A stretch of DNA of 64,000 nt, taken from the NCBI GenBank assembly GCA_963920525.1, contig OY986437.1, positions 117,783,715 to 117,847,714 of the forward strand, given 5' to 3'. A model generated the notes under the pieces. The model was not told the DNA's origin, searched no databases, and saw nothing but the letters and a program-made list of their open reading frames with translations. This document shows positions 11,045-22,689 of the stretch, piece by piece. Positions within the stretch are counted from its first letter, which is position 1. Every line of letters begins with the position of its first letter. The stretch is from Dichetophora obliterata (lineage: Eukaryota > Arthropoda > Insecta > Diptera > Sciomyzidae). Both the position numbers and the translations under genes were made by a program.

Positions 11045-11427
11045 TGGCCACTGTACGAAGAAATATTACAAAAAGAATGAAAATATCTAATGTTTAAAAA
11101 GCCATTTTTATATTTGCGTGGTAATTAAGTAGCACTATATTAAGTAAAAACTCTCTGAATTGGACAAGGCTTTTTGTATACAACTTCTTTTAAAAGGGCT
11201 TAAAATAACATAAGTTTATTTTCCAAGCGATCACGTTACGTTACTGTCTTTACGTTACTTAAATTTATATTGTAGTTTAAATGGATAATTAAGTAATTAG
11301 GTAGATAAGTAATGATGTAATTTAGTAGTCAAAAATAAATTAAGTATAATGACCTTTCCTTGCCGCAACCATGTTTTTTATTATCTTTAGCCAATGCCTT
11401 CCATTTTTACTAAAACAAAAAACTCTA

Positions 11428-12527
11428 CCCGCAGAGAAAAAACATAGTTGCAACAACCATGTTTTAAGAGGATCATATTATGATTCGGATTATGATTGTT
11501 GCTAGCATGTTCTTAAACATATAAAATTTTCTTTGATCATGATAAAATGATAACAACAACCATATTTAAAAAAGGAACTTTTTTGTAGTAACCAAAATAT
11601 TATTGAAACAATCATTATTCTCATATTGGGTCGAAAATAGAATGATTGCAACAACTATATTATGAATTTATTTTTTGGATCCAGAATATTATTGAAACAA
11701 TAATTTTATTTTTTTTATTTTTTATGCACTCCACTTTCCACAGCTATTTATTAAGATATTATCCAGAGGTTTTCCATTGTCTGGGCTGAACAGAAATATT
11801 AATTCAATTGAAAATCTTTTTGATAAAATTTTCTGTCCGAGCTGGGGTTTGAACCTCGGCTTTTTCGCTTACGAGCCACGCACACTACCAGTAAACCACA
11901 GCCGCTACTACCGCTCACCTGACACAAAAATAGCAATATTTGTGATAAACAAAATATGGTCAGAATTGCGAAATATATTTACGGTAAATAGAAATATGTT
12001 TGCTACAATTAATGTCGAAAATGTCACTTTTCTGCGTGCTGTTTTTAGGATAAGGCGATTTAAAACAAAAAACAATAATTGAACAGTTGACAAACGAAAT
12101 GGCACATAGCCAGGAATTGATAAAACTTATTGTGTCTGAATGAAGTGAAAGTTTTTCCTGCAAACTTTTCAGACACAATAAATTCTTTCGATTTTTGGTT
12201 ATGTTCTGCTTCGTTTGCCAACAATCAAAGATAAGTTCAGACAAACATTCAAAATTCTAATATGTTTGTCGCTATAATAATATTCACATTTATCATGATT
12301 GACAGAACTACAACATTTTTGTTGCAACTAATAGTTGAGGCAATCACAGTATGTTGACGATTTCAATGATGTTATAATTTCAACTATAATGTTATTTTTG
12401 GTACCACCATTAGTAAAAAGTGACTTTGTTAAGGCAAAAATTTGTGTTTGCAGAAATAGTACAATAATTTTAGTAAAAAAATTATTATTGCAGTAATCAT
12501 GTCTCAACCATGTCTTTTCTCTGCGTG
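11428..12527. mobile_element. MITE-2 family TIR element, long copy
   Basis: The right end reads TTTTCTCTGCGTG and the left end CCCGCAGAGAAAA. TA lies immediately outside both, and the flanks belong to Rep-A, whose second copy shows the uninterrupted sequence. Many internal segments echo the termini (CAACAACCATGTTTT, ACAACCATATT, CAACTATATTATG), so the interior is itself repetitive. The element contains a minus-strand SINE. A 332-bp relative lies at 22356-22687. No transposase is seen. Confidence 0.75.
11764..11917 (-). repeat. tRNA-derived SINE, copy 1
   Basis: On the minus strand a tRNA-like head contains an A-box-like TGGTTTACTGGTAGTGTGCG and a B-box-like GAGGTTCAAACCCCAG. It is followed by a body with TTTTCAATTGAATTAATA and AGACAATGGAAAACCTC. 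The same head-plus-body order occurs at 21279-21429, showing a dispersed SINE family rather than a tRNA gene. It sits inside the MITE-2 long copy. Confidence 0.65.
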
Positions 12528-13095
12528 TACGAAACATTTACTAAACATTTACGAAAAAGAAAATCTACATTTGTGAAACAGTGCAGATGATTTGATCATC
12601 ATAGTTAATTAATTTATGTAGAAATTGCTTAAATTAATAAAATTAGAATGTTTCTCTTAGATAATATCATCAAATAAAAAGATTTTAATAAGTTTTAATT
12701 TTTTGGTCACGGTAGACTTTTCTGTGGAAATGCTCATATGTTTGTTAGTTTAAACATTGAAAGTTTTTATACTTTAAGAATTATTAATTATTTTTTTTTT
12801 AAATTTAATTAAGATACTTTTATGATTTTTGTTAATTTTTCTTAAAAAGAATTTTATATTATATTGAACTCACGCAAACATATGTACAATAATATAATAC
12901 ATTAAATTGAATATTTATGTATCAAATATATTTACTATAAATTATGTTCGTTGAATACTTTATAACTTATTTTAAATAACTAATTATTTTGTAAACTTTT
13001 GGTTTGGATGCTAACTTTTGTTTTTTGTCCTAAATGTGAAACTATTTTTGGAGTTTTGGTAAAAAACAAAAAATTTTAGGCTGTGGCAACCCTGG

Positions 13096-13428
13096 CTATC
13101 CTACATTTGAATGCTAAACTATGTTGCAGAGGATCATAATAATCTATTAAAATTTTTGTGTATTGACTATTCAAACAACAAAAGTAGTAAGGCTGCATTG
13201 AACTGGATGAAAATGATCGCAAGACTCCAATTGTTTTAGGTGTTAATTGCGAATGCAGCCATGAATGTTTACGAGCACTTAAGCAATGCTTTTTTGATAA
13301 ATTTTATTTTAGAGAGATAAGCGATCCAAATATTTGTACAACACGATTAATGACTACTATTTTTGGAGTATTTGCTGGATATATCGATGACATAACATCT
13401 ATAAAAAACGCTTTCAAAATTCAAAATT
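13096..13428 (+). pseudogene. Decayed segment related to 6488-6560, plus an ATG-less open stretch
   Basis: 13096-13170 aligns with 6488-6560 (shared GATCA-AATAAT-TATTAAAA and TATT-ACTAT). After a frame change, 13191-13428 is open for about 79 codons without a start. It contains several Cys residues early on (NCECSHECL) and ends NAFKIQN then stop. I recognise no family. The shared segment suggests it is part of a dispersed element. The long open stretch may be chance in this composition. Confidence 0.3.
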
Positions 13429-13429
13429 A

Positions 13430-16400
13430 ATGTAACATGTAATCAAATAATGTTATGTAAGAAAATTTACTGATGGGAATATTAACGTATATTTTTTTTT
13501 TAGTTAAATTTATGGTATTTAAAATTTTTTAATTCAAAAATTTTTTATTAAAAAATCCATTAAACTATCGAATTAATGAAACTGCGAAAAGCTTCGCTAC
13601 TCAAAGCTACTCATAAAATTAAAATTTTTTACATAATAGGTATCATGGGCGTAGCGAAGGTTTAAGAGGGCCATTGCCCCCTTAAACTTAAGAAAATATT
13701 TTTTTTAGTGTTAAAGTTAGAAATTCTAAACAGATTTTCTTATAATAATTGAAATAGTATTGAAGTTTTTAATATTTATTATTGTTTAATTTATTTTTTA
13801 TTGCAAACTTTGGTCTGATACATTTAATATGTAGTAAAAAAAGTTTATGAAAAACATTAACTAAAATTGATTGGTAACTCTGACTTATTATTGCAATCTA
13901 AACTGCACTATTCGTTAGTCAATTTTTCACCAACACTAACGTTCGTTGACATAACTAACGAAACCAAATCAGCTGTTCAAAATGACATCTCTGATTGGAT
14001 TTATTTGTGCATTTTTTAATTTAAATTTTTTTTATACATAGATGCATTAAAAATTGTTTGGTGGTAAGTTTATACTAAGTTACTGCAAATTATTAGGTCT
14101 GTGTTTATTTTCTAATCAATTTGATTCACAGTCAAGAAGAGAAAATTGAGTTGCAATGAGAGCAGAGTTGCATGGAAGAGAAAGATGAGTTGCTTGCACT
14201 TGCTTCCGAGCTTTTAATTGCAAAAGAATCTATCTACATCTGCTTCTGTTAGCACCACATGCAAAAGTACCAGTTTCAGCGAAAACGACTTTGGTAAGTG
14301 GGTTGGCCGATGTGCTTTAATGAGTACATCTCAGAAATTACAAATGCTCAAATGCTCATGGGTTTCTACTCAAATATACGATTTTAGGAAGGACGGGATT
14401 GGGCTTAAACTTAAATATTGTCAAAATTGGCTAAAAACTTATGCGCAGTGGTTAATATACTCAAAAAAATGAAAAGGTGCACTTTGCTTGTACTGTTGTT
14501 GCTATATCTGATGCAATTTCACATAAGGAACATTGTATCAACATATTAAATAGGAATCGGGATCAGATCTGACGCAATACTAAGGTTCTAAATCAATTTA
14601 TGTATTTTTTTTAATTTTTTTTTTAATGCCAAACATTTGAACAAAATTAGAATTTTTCTGCATGCCAAAAAAAATGAAAATGTTCTAAAATCCGTTAGGA
14701 TTGAGATAGGCTAACCAAATTTAAATCATAAATTGAGGGTCCTAAGGCCCACATATCTGTAAGCCAAAGTATCAGGAAATAGCAGATCCTACACATTCAT
14801 ACATTACTCGATTTCTTGAAGCATGAATGTTTTATAAATTGGAATTTTTCTGCATGCCAAAACAATGAATGTATTCTATAATCCCTTTGGAGAGAGAGAG
14901 GAAGGCCACCCAAATTTTTAAGATTCGGCAAAAGAAAATTCTAAAAAATGTTGCTTCCATAATTTTCAGAAGCATTCAAGCCTTTAATCTTGTTTTCCCA
15001 AAAACTATAATCTTGGTTTAGGAATGCAGGTGACGATATCATATAAAAAAATTTTTCGATTTTGACTTACACTCAGTGAGATTCAGGCAATTTTACCTTG
15101 TTTTTGTATTGATGGTTTTTTTTTGTGGTTGCTAAGCAAATTCATTAAAAACTTGCTTAGTTGGAGAAAACTTTACATGTGAAATAATTTTTCATTAAAA
15201 TTGTTATTTCTAATTTATTTTTGAAAGCAAAATAGTTTTGAGAGTGCATCAAGCTAGCGTGGTTAAATTTTTTAAGTTTATTTTTTTTAGTAAATAGTTG
15301 CTTCATTTTGAAGTATGCATAAATATCAACTCTGTTGCGGTAAGAAATATCGTTTCCAAGTCAACACATTTCACGTGCAACATTTACTCCGACTTTGTGG
15401 AATAAAGTTTTTTTGTTTCATACCGTTACCCACACATCATTGTTAGCAATAAAACTTTTTCCCTAGCATGAAATAAGCTTTTCTAAGCTATCATTATTAA
15501 GCCTCTTGCAAGTGGTTAACATGGCTGAAAGCACTATTGCTTGGCAACAAGTAGGCATGCAGTGTTTATGTTTAAAAGAGATAAGAAATAAATAAAGTAA
15601 TCTGGCTTCAATTTGCACTTCACCTGCCACAACAAAAACCACATAAATCAAGATTTGTGACAGTAAAATTTTGATTAAAACTTTCACGTGCCTGAAGGCA
15701 TTTTTATTCAAATAGTTTTGTGTTTTAGATTTTGTATAAAAAAGGTATCCGTTAGTAAAAAACTTTGGATTTTTTTCCACTCGCTTTGAGTGTAGTTTTA
15801 AATAAAGTTGCAGCTCACTTAGCAACACTGTCATAACGGTCACAAAAGTATATCGTACTGTAAAAAAGGTGTACTACTGTGCTCAAAAGGAAACCGAGCT
15901 GGTTAACTTAAGACGCCGGTGGTCTAGCGCTCGAAAATTGAGATATTTTTATGATTTTTTTAAAGGAAAAAATAATGAACAACGATATTTACACTTTTCA
16001 GGTATATTACAAAACTCTTTCATCATAAAAAATTTTTTTTTAATTTAAAACATTGTTGATCATGTTCATAATGGAGCTCAATGAGACCCTTTCAAAGAAA
16101 AGAGGGCTGGGCAGTGTTGTAGATTTTGGCTCTTCTATTGGTCTGAAAAATAAAACAAAGAATATTATAAATCACTATGAGTGCAGCTGTGACTGGAACT
16201 AGTATGACCAGAAGAATTTAGAAGATATATGCCTTTTTGAAAAAAAAAATATTCTAAAATATTTCACTCTGAATTTTAATGATATATACTAAAGAAATAC
16301 AAAAGCATATTTAGGGACATTATTTGTTGATAATAATCAAACTTCAATTCAAATAATATGAATTAATATTATATAGACGAAAATAAAAAATAAAAAATCA

Positions 16401-17520
16401 TCAGTTTATTTCTACTTTACGAAATTATTTTCAATAATTATATTCTGCAAATAACAGTTACTTTTTCTCATAGAGAAAACTTCATTTTAAAACAAAAACA
16501 TATAGTTGTTGCTATACTTTATGTTTTGTATAGTATGCTATTTACTATATGTATACTTATGTAAAAAATTAAAATTAAGAAACATCGTCGAGATCAGTAT
16601 TGAAATTGATGTCTGTGTTATTTTCATATAAATTCGTGGTTTTAAATTTTTTTATTAAACTATCAGGTATTTGGTAGTTATCACAATACATTTTTAAACA
16701 TGTAGCCAAGTGTTGACATTTAACAAATTATTTAAAAGTTTATCTTTAATACATGAATTTTAATTGCGAGCTTTAGATCAAGTAAGTTTTTAAGAAGGAA
16801 ATAACATAAGCAACAACTCTGTATAGAGTCAATCACTTAGCTGACTAGACAGTCTGTTGAAGTTTTGAAACCTTTGTTGAAGTTTTTTACATGGTAGATA
16901 GCAATTTGTTTTGCTTCTTTAGATCCTATATTCTTTTAAAATTTTTAAACTAAAAATACATCGATACTTTTTAAAATTTTAATTTTGCGTGATATTTCAA
17001 ACTGAAAAAGCAAGTTTAAAACAAAGTTTTTGCAGAAGTTTAGGCTTTAGCACATAAAGTTTTGAGTACATTAATTCGAAATTTTAATTTCATCAAATTT
17101 TAAATTTATTTTATTAACTTCCACCAATACACATTTAAAAAATAACAATAAATTTGATGTTGTTTTTGTCACTAAACAATTGATTTGACTGTTTTGCTTT
17201 AAACAATTTTCTTGGACTCAAAAAATTCCAAAATGTTTATGTTAAACAAACCATTGTTCGAAAATTGTAAAAACGCTTTATAGTTGTTTTATAAGGTGCT
17301 TTTAGAGAAAAAAATTTTAAATGTCGATGAATAAAAAACCTGTCGTATGGAAATGGAAGTTTTTGTAAATTTAGACAAAACAAAGGAATACAAAAAATAT
17401 TCCACTTTTTATGCTGCATATTTTTTCAAAAAAGGCTCTCCGAAAAAAATTTTCTAAAGTAGAATATTATATATTTGAATTAAATGACTGATGCAGAAAT
17501 TTTTACCAAAATTTTCGACT
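13430..17520. other. Long stretch without recognisable genes
   Basis: AT-rich sequence with scattered short open frames (84 codons at 14218-14472 +, 126 codons at 15463-15843 -), none with a recognisable domain. A diverged direct repeat sharing AATTTTTCTGCATGCCAAAA occurs at about 14650-14735 and 14838-14930. A block near 13650 (GGGCGTAGCGAAGG...GGGCCATTGCCCCC) looks like transposon-derived sequence, but I cannot classify it. Confidence 0.35.
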
Positions 17521-17584
17521 GGTTTCGGCAATTCGGCCTCAATATGGCCATATAAGTTACACGAAACTGACAAAAAGGGCCGAA

Positions 17585-17625
17585 ACTGGCCGTAATCGAA
17601 ACCGAAACCGAAACCGAATGTTCGG
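17585..17625. repeat. Short CCGAAA hexanucleotide repeat
   Basis: Three to four units of CCGAAA occur in a row, preceded by GGCCGAAACTGGCCG and followed by GAATGTTCGGTCGG. The local GC richness stands out against its surroundings. Confidence 0.6.
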
Positions 17626-17720
17626 TCGGATACTAGATGCACTATCGCAAACACTTTCGAATGATATGTCCCAATCAGACATAATCAACACTATTCAATA
17701 TTGCAAAAATTAGTTTTTTT

Positions 17721-18043
17721 ACAGAATATCATTGCAACAGAAAACCTTTTGCAAAGGTTATTGACTTAAGTGAATCACACAATTGAATTACACATTCAGT
17801 TGTGTGTCATGCATTTTCACTACAATATACAAAGTTTAATTAATTTTTTTTTCGATTTTTACGGTACTGAATTACACTTTATATGCTTTTCTAGTTTAAT
17901 TAAATAAAAAAGTCTGTATCGTAACGTTTATATCGTAATGTATCATATAATGGCTTGTATAAAAATAATTAAAAAAGAATTTTCAACGAAACAATTATGA
18001 AAATATTGCAACAGTATTCCAGATAATATTAAAATAACTTTGA
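17721..18043. repeat. Rep-X, left copy (323 bp)
   Basis: This segment, from ACAGAATATCATTGCAACAG to AAAATAACTTTGA, recurs in the same orientation at 20546-20869. The only difference I can see is one extra T in a T-run. It does not have TG...CA ends and no primer-binding site follows, so it is not an obvious LTR. Confidence 0.85.
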
Positions 18044-18046
18044 AAA

Positions 18047-19641
18047 TAACTTATAATAGAATCCTTGTTGCAGAATTCATATGTTTCGTTCAGTTGGCCG
18101 AAAAAGCAATATTTTTTTAATGTTCGAAAAAGAAAGAGTAAAAGGGAGAATGATTATACAACGTAACGAAGGCAGCGCTATTTTAAATTTGTGTTTTATA
18201 AAAATTACTTTTAACAGTCAAAATCCTATGTGCATCCCGAAAAGTGTTCACATCCGAAATTCGATCTCGAAAATCCCGGGATTGAAAAAGTGTGATATTG
18301 CTGGCATCCATTAGGAAAATGTATATCCCGGGATTGACATCAGTAGTCCTAATGTGCGCTTAACATAGGGGTATTTGACCAATTAGGGTTGCCAAAAGTC
18401 AATTTTTTAAAACACCGGGATAAAACATTTTAAAAAAACCAAGTTTATATAATGTTGAATAGTATCGAATTTGCCCTATTGGTCGGACAGGGTTAGAGAT
18501 ATTAAAAACAAAATAAATGACTAAAAAAAATGTAAACACGTCAGCATTGGGGGGACACCGAGCAGAGCAGGTACATCTTTCTGCAATAAGACAGGTGTAT
18601 ATTTGTATTTGTATATAAAAAAATACGTTTCAAATATTTTTGACTATTGAAAAAACTCTTATGGAAAAAAATGTTGGTGGCTAATTTTGTACGGAATGAC
18701 CGCATATATATTTATAAAGTCAGTTAAAGTTACAGTTTTTATTTAATCTCATTTATCTCTTTCCGACCGTGTACGCACAATTGTGCGGGCAACTTTTACC
18801 GCTTTCCCATAAAGGAAATGCCCGGCTTGATGATGGGCTGAAGACTCAACCAGTACTGGTAGACAAATGCTTGGTTTATAAACCTTCGCCCAAGACTCAG
18901 CCTGAACTGGCAAACCGAAACTTGGCTAATTAGTTATCGACCAAGATTTTAAAGCCCAGTCTCGGTGTACTTGTATTTACCAATACTCAGCCATAACTTA
19001 ATAATCTAGTTTTGGGATGTTAGTTCTAGCCCAAGCCTCGTCCAAGTCTGTCATCCCAAATTATGGTTCAGATATTATTTCCAATCCCCACTAATTCAAA
19101 TATAAGAAAAATATTCAATCATTTTAAATATGGACCGGCTTCGCACAGTTCTGTATGGAAACAAAGTATGGATTTTTCATAGGATTTTAATTTGTGATAT
19201 GGCAGCACTGTATTTTATGATTTTGACATTAACGATAGGTCTTGTCAAAGCTACTTACCCTACCTCATTATTCTGCCATGGTATTACGGAACTAGAGTAC
19301 AACAGTGCAAGCTCGGATCCACGGAGGGTTAAAAAAGGAATATTCCCCCCCCCCCCCCAAAATCTCAAATTCCTTAAAAAAGTAATTTAAATATACATAT
19401 TTTTCTAAGATAAACAAAAATAAAATAGAACATCATAGGTTTAATCTAGTCGTGCGCAATCGCTTTAATTATTTCTAGTTGTGTTCCTAGCTTGCTAACA
19501 TGATATGGCGCTGCCTTCGTTACGTTGTATAATCATTCTCCCTTTTACTCTTTCTTTTTCGAATATTAAAAAAATATTGCTTTTTCAGCCAACTGAACGA
19601 AACATATGAATTCTGAAACAAGGATTCTATTATAAGTTTCA
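18047..19641. mobile_element. TIR element with ends of about 135 bp
   Basis: The left arm from ACTTATAATAGAATCCTTG to about 18184 is closely matched in inverted orientation by about 19508-19641, ending CAAGGATTCTATTATAAGT. Conserved inner blocks include GTTTCGTTCAGTTGGC and GCGCTGCCTTCGTTACGTT. The interior has no transposase, only short frames (77 codons at 18081-18314, 86 at 19130-19390) that overlap the arm or poly-C. It inserted right next to the left Rep-X copy. No target duplication was recognised, so the class is unassigned. Confidence 0.65.
18840..19035. repeat. Degenerate tandem repeat
   Basis: Three to four degenerate units share CCAAGACTCAGCC, GTACTGGTAGACAAATGCTTGG and related words. 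Unit length is about 60 bp. The sequence is GC-richer than its surroundings and lies inside the 135-bp-TIR element. Confidence 0.45.
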
Positions 19642-20033
19642 TAAATTAGCCTAACGTTAATTGGAGCGATTTTATATAGAAAAAGCAACCTTGTTACGAA
19701 CTGAATCTAAGGGGATTGAAAGATATAATGCCATACATTAACGCAACAAAATTTTGCAAAAAAACAGGATATTTTCAAACGGTTTTTAACCTTCATGTGA
19801 TCGGATGTCTACATTTGTAGCATTTTTGCCGAAAAACTGAATAATAAAAAATTCCCAACAATAGGCTCCGACGCTTTCAGTAGCTTCCCAAAAATAGTTT
19901 TTAAGCAGTTTAGCCACTAATGGCATTAAAAAAAAATTTGGGTCTTAGCGTGTCGAAACATGTTCTTTTGTTATTTTTATTATTCTGTGCTTTCTTATGC
20001 ACGTATGTGAGTGCGTGTATGCACTTGCATAAA

Positions 20034-20080
20034 GGCATTTCCACAAAAAGTCTACCGCGACTGAAAAATTAAATATTACT
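20034..20080 (-). repeat. Rep-A end fragment, copy C
   Basis: GGCATTTCCACAAAAAGTCT followed by ACCGCGACTG matches the terminal block of Rep-A (compare the complement near 12715-12745 and 34184-34205). Only this end is present. That could mean a fragment or a conserved terminus shared by the family. Confidence 0.5.
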
Positions 20081-20545
20081 GAACATTTTTTTAAAACCTA
20101 CGTAATAGAGGAAAAAATATTTAAATTTATTTGTGAGAGTACTGAAAGCTGATCTCAATAGGAATTCAAAAAAGTAACAAATACATGAATGGCAACAAAA
20201 ACCGAAAAATGGTGACAAAAGTTGAAAAATTTTAACGAAAGTTGGAATTTCATAAATATATTAATAATAATATTATTATGAAAAAATAAAACAATGGAAA
20301 GACAGTTCAACTGTTTTTGTTTAATGTCAATTAGTGACTGCCTTTATTTTCAAAATAACATAAAACCTAAAAGCTTATAATACATAACATATGAAATCTT
20401 AAAGCTAAGCAAATTTGGAGGTATGCGAAAATACACCGCTTAAGGTATCGTATTATTCTGTTTTACTTTTATTGAAAGTATTGCTTGAAACTTTTGCAAT
20501 ATCAAAGCAAAGGTTATTGACTTCAGTCAATCACGCAATTGAATT

Positions 20546-20869
20546 ACAGAATATCATTGCAACAGAAAACCTTTTGCAAAGGTTATTGACTTAAGTGAAT
20601 CACACAATTGAATTACACATTCAGTTGTGTGTCATGCATTTTCACTACAATATACAAAGTTTAATTAATTTTTTTTTTCGATTTTTACGGTACTGAATTA
20701 CACTTTATATGCTTTTCTAGTTTAATTAAATAAAAAAGTCTGTATCGTAACGTTTATATCGTAATGTATCATATAATGGCTTGTATAAAAATAATTAAAA
20801 AAGAATTTTCAACGAAACAATTATGAAAATATTGCAACAGTATTCCAGATAATATTAAAATAACTTTGA
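20546..20869. repeat. Rep-X, right copy (324 bp)
   Basis: Nearly identical to 17721-18043, 2.8 kb upstream. Just before it (about 20508-20548) lies a diverged extra copy of an internal Rep-X segment (GCAAAGGTTATTGACTTCAG...GCAATTGAATTACA). The right end is therefore locally tandem. Confidence 0.85.
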
Positions 20870-21278
20870 TCAAAATATAAAAAACACTGCGAATGTGGCC
20901 GATTAACATAACTTGTTAGTTAACTAGTTAAATTCATAACTAGTACGATTTTTTACAGCAGGGTAGCGATCTTTATGAGATTGAGTTTTAGAAGAAAATT
21001 TTAAATTTTCTGTACTTTTTGAAAGAACGTAATTAATATTTTTATAAATGGAACTTCATATAAAATAAATGGAATGAATTCTATTTAATTTAAAAAATAA
21101 GAAATAAATAAACTGGCTATTTCAGCCCTTGGAAAGACTTTGACCTAGCTTCTATTGATCAATTGTGTTGTGCGTGTTATTAAAATGTTTGATCACAAAT
21201 GATCGAGAACTGAACCTACGTGTTTTACGTCGACTCCCTTATGTTCTCAAGAAGCTTTACATGGCAATTTTTACTTTC

Positions 21279-21429
21279 TGAGGTTTGCTATTGTCTGCAG
21301 AGAGGTGACGACCGAACAGAAAAATGAATTGAATTGAAAAACTTTATGTCTGAGCTGGAATTGAACCCGGGCTACCGTGGCTCTTTAGCTTAGGGGCCAC
21401 GCACTCTACTCACTAGGCTACGGCCGCCA
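21279..21429 (-). repeat. tRNA-derived SINE, copy 2
   Basis: On the minus strand the head has an A-box-like GTAGCCTAGTGAGTAGAG and a good B box (CGGGTTCAATTCCAG), with an anticodon-arm-like region between. The body includes TTTTTCAATTCAATTCA and AGACAATAGCAAACCTC, corresponding to the copy at 11764-11917. The tRNA portion alone could be mistaken for a tRNA gene. The shared body shows it is a SINE. Confidence 0.65.
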
Positions 21430-21451
21430 CCTATTTAATTTAAACATAAGG

Positions 21452-21603
21452 GCAGTTCACGATCTCGTTGCATCGTTGCAAATGCAAAATAAACAGCTTT
21501 TACAAAAACAAAAAGCATATGTTGCAAAAGCTTTTCAATGCTTTTTGTTTTTGTAAAAGCTTTTTATTTGCCATTTGAACGATGCAACAAGATCGTGAAC
21601 TGC
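21452..21603. mobile_element. Palindromic hairpin MITE (152 bp)
   Basis: GCAGTTCACGATCTCGTTGC at the left is mirrored by a right arm ending in AAGATCGTGAACTGC. The complementarity extends inward (CTTTTACAAAAACAAAAAGC against GCTTTTTGTTTTTGTAAAAG) to a short loop around TGTTGCAAAAGC. The element is therefore one long hairpin with no coding sequence. Confidence 0.8.
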
Positions 21604-22355
21604 ACTAGAGTAAATGTACTTATTTTAATAAATTTATCAATACTTTGAAACGGCTAAGAAGCTTGGCTTCGTCGAGTGTCCAAATTAACGCACCTTTGTT
21701 TTTTCTTATTATTTGTATGCAAAATTTATGCTAAAAATGTAATATAAACTAGAGATGGTGCATTCCGTGCTTTTTCCATGCCACGACGTGTCACGCCATG
21801 TACGTGCCTACAAAAATAACTTCGTGCGTGCACGAGCGTGCCCGTGCTTAGGAAAAGCAAAGTCGTGCGTGCTTTTCCGTGTTCATGCAATAAAATTTTA
21901 CTACTTCACTTTAGCAACTATGTTTTTATGTCAATGGTTTGGACAGCGTGAAACTAGGTGTGGTACGTAAAGTGGAGATTATGTTATCAACTTCCGGTAA
22001 AGTGGCTACATAAGTTCCTAGCAATTTTATCATTTCATTTACTGATTGAATAAGCTAACTAAATATTTTACTGGCTGTTCTTTTTCAGTTCATACCTTAA
22101 AAAAGATTTTTAAAACTTATATATAATTAAATAATTTTTACCTTTTCTTTTTTTTGTCCTTTTCACGTGTTTGTTCAAATAGTTTCATTTAATAAACTTT
22201 TATTTAAACTTTGATTGAAAAAATGCAACAAATGACTGAAAACAATTAAATTCTTTAGAATACAATAGAGAACAAATGAATGGCAAAAACCAAGTAAGTG
22301 AAAAGAAAACTCACGTATAGAGAATATTAAAGGAGAAAAGTAATTTTTGTCTCTA

Positions 22356-22687
22356 CACGCAGAAAATAATCCTGTTTTGAGAGATGAACTTGTTTAGTTT
22401 ATTGCTGCTATCGTCTTTTTATACTCACTGAAGCAGAAAGATTGTTCGACATTTAAAATAAAAATAAACGTTGTCAATTTGGGTAAACGGTAGGTTTATC
22501 GTCACAACAGGTTATAGTTGTAAAAATTATAGTTATTTGATTACGATAACAATATTATTATGGGAGAAATATTGCTATTTTACTACAATAGTTTTTAAAA
22601 ATATAATTTCATTAAGACAAAAATAGCTTTATGCAAAAACTATGCTATGATGTACTTATGCTACAACCATGTCTTTTTCTCTGCGTG
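22356..22687. mobile_element. MITE-2 family, short copy
   Basis: Ends CACGCAGAAAA and TTTTTCTCTGCGTG are flanked by TA on both sides (22354-22355 and 22688-22689). Internal ACAACCATG-type words match the long copy at 11428-12527. It is 332 bp long and non-coding. Confidence 0.75.
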
Positions 22688-22689
22688 TA

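Larger units (their letters stand above)
11045..12745 (+). repeat. Rep-A, copy A (unclassified dispersed repeat, split)
   Basis: This repeat of about 600 bp net is also present in the opposite orientation at about 34184-36045. Matching landmarks include TATTTGCGT-GTAATT, GGACAAGGCTTTTTGTATAC, AACATAAGTTTATTTTCCAAG, AGCCAATGCCTTCCATTT, CAGTGCAGATGATTTGATCA and the end GGTCACGGTAGACTTTTCTG. In this copy the repeat is interrupted at 11428-12527 by a TIR element. A fragment of its right end recurs near 20034. I saw no ORF or clear TIR, so its class is unknown. Confidence 0.7.

Noticed and set aside
19347..19362. Poly-C run as a structural element
   Set aside because: A single C-run of about 14 without further G- or C-runs; more likely a simple repeat or sequencing-prone homopolymer.
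17721..20869. LTR retrotransposon with 323-bp LTRs
   Set aside because: No TG...CA ends, primer-binding site, polypurine tract or gag/pol between the copies.
21348..21429. Candidate tRNA gene on the minus strand
   Set aside because: The same head is linked to the same body sequence at 11.8 kb, so it is a SINE.
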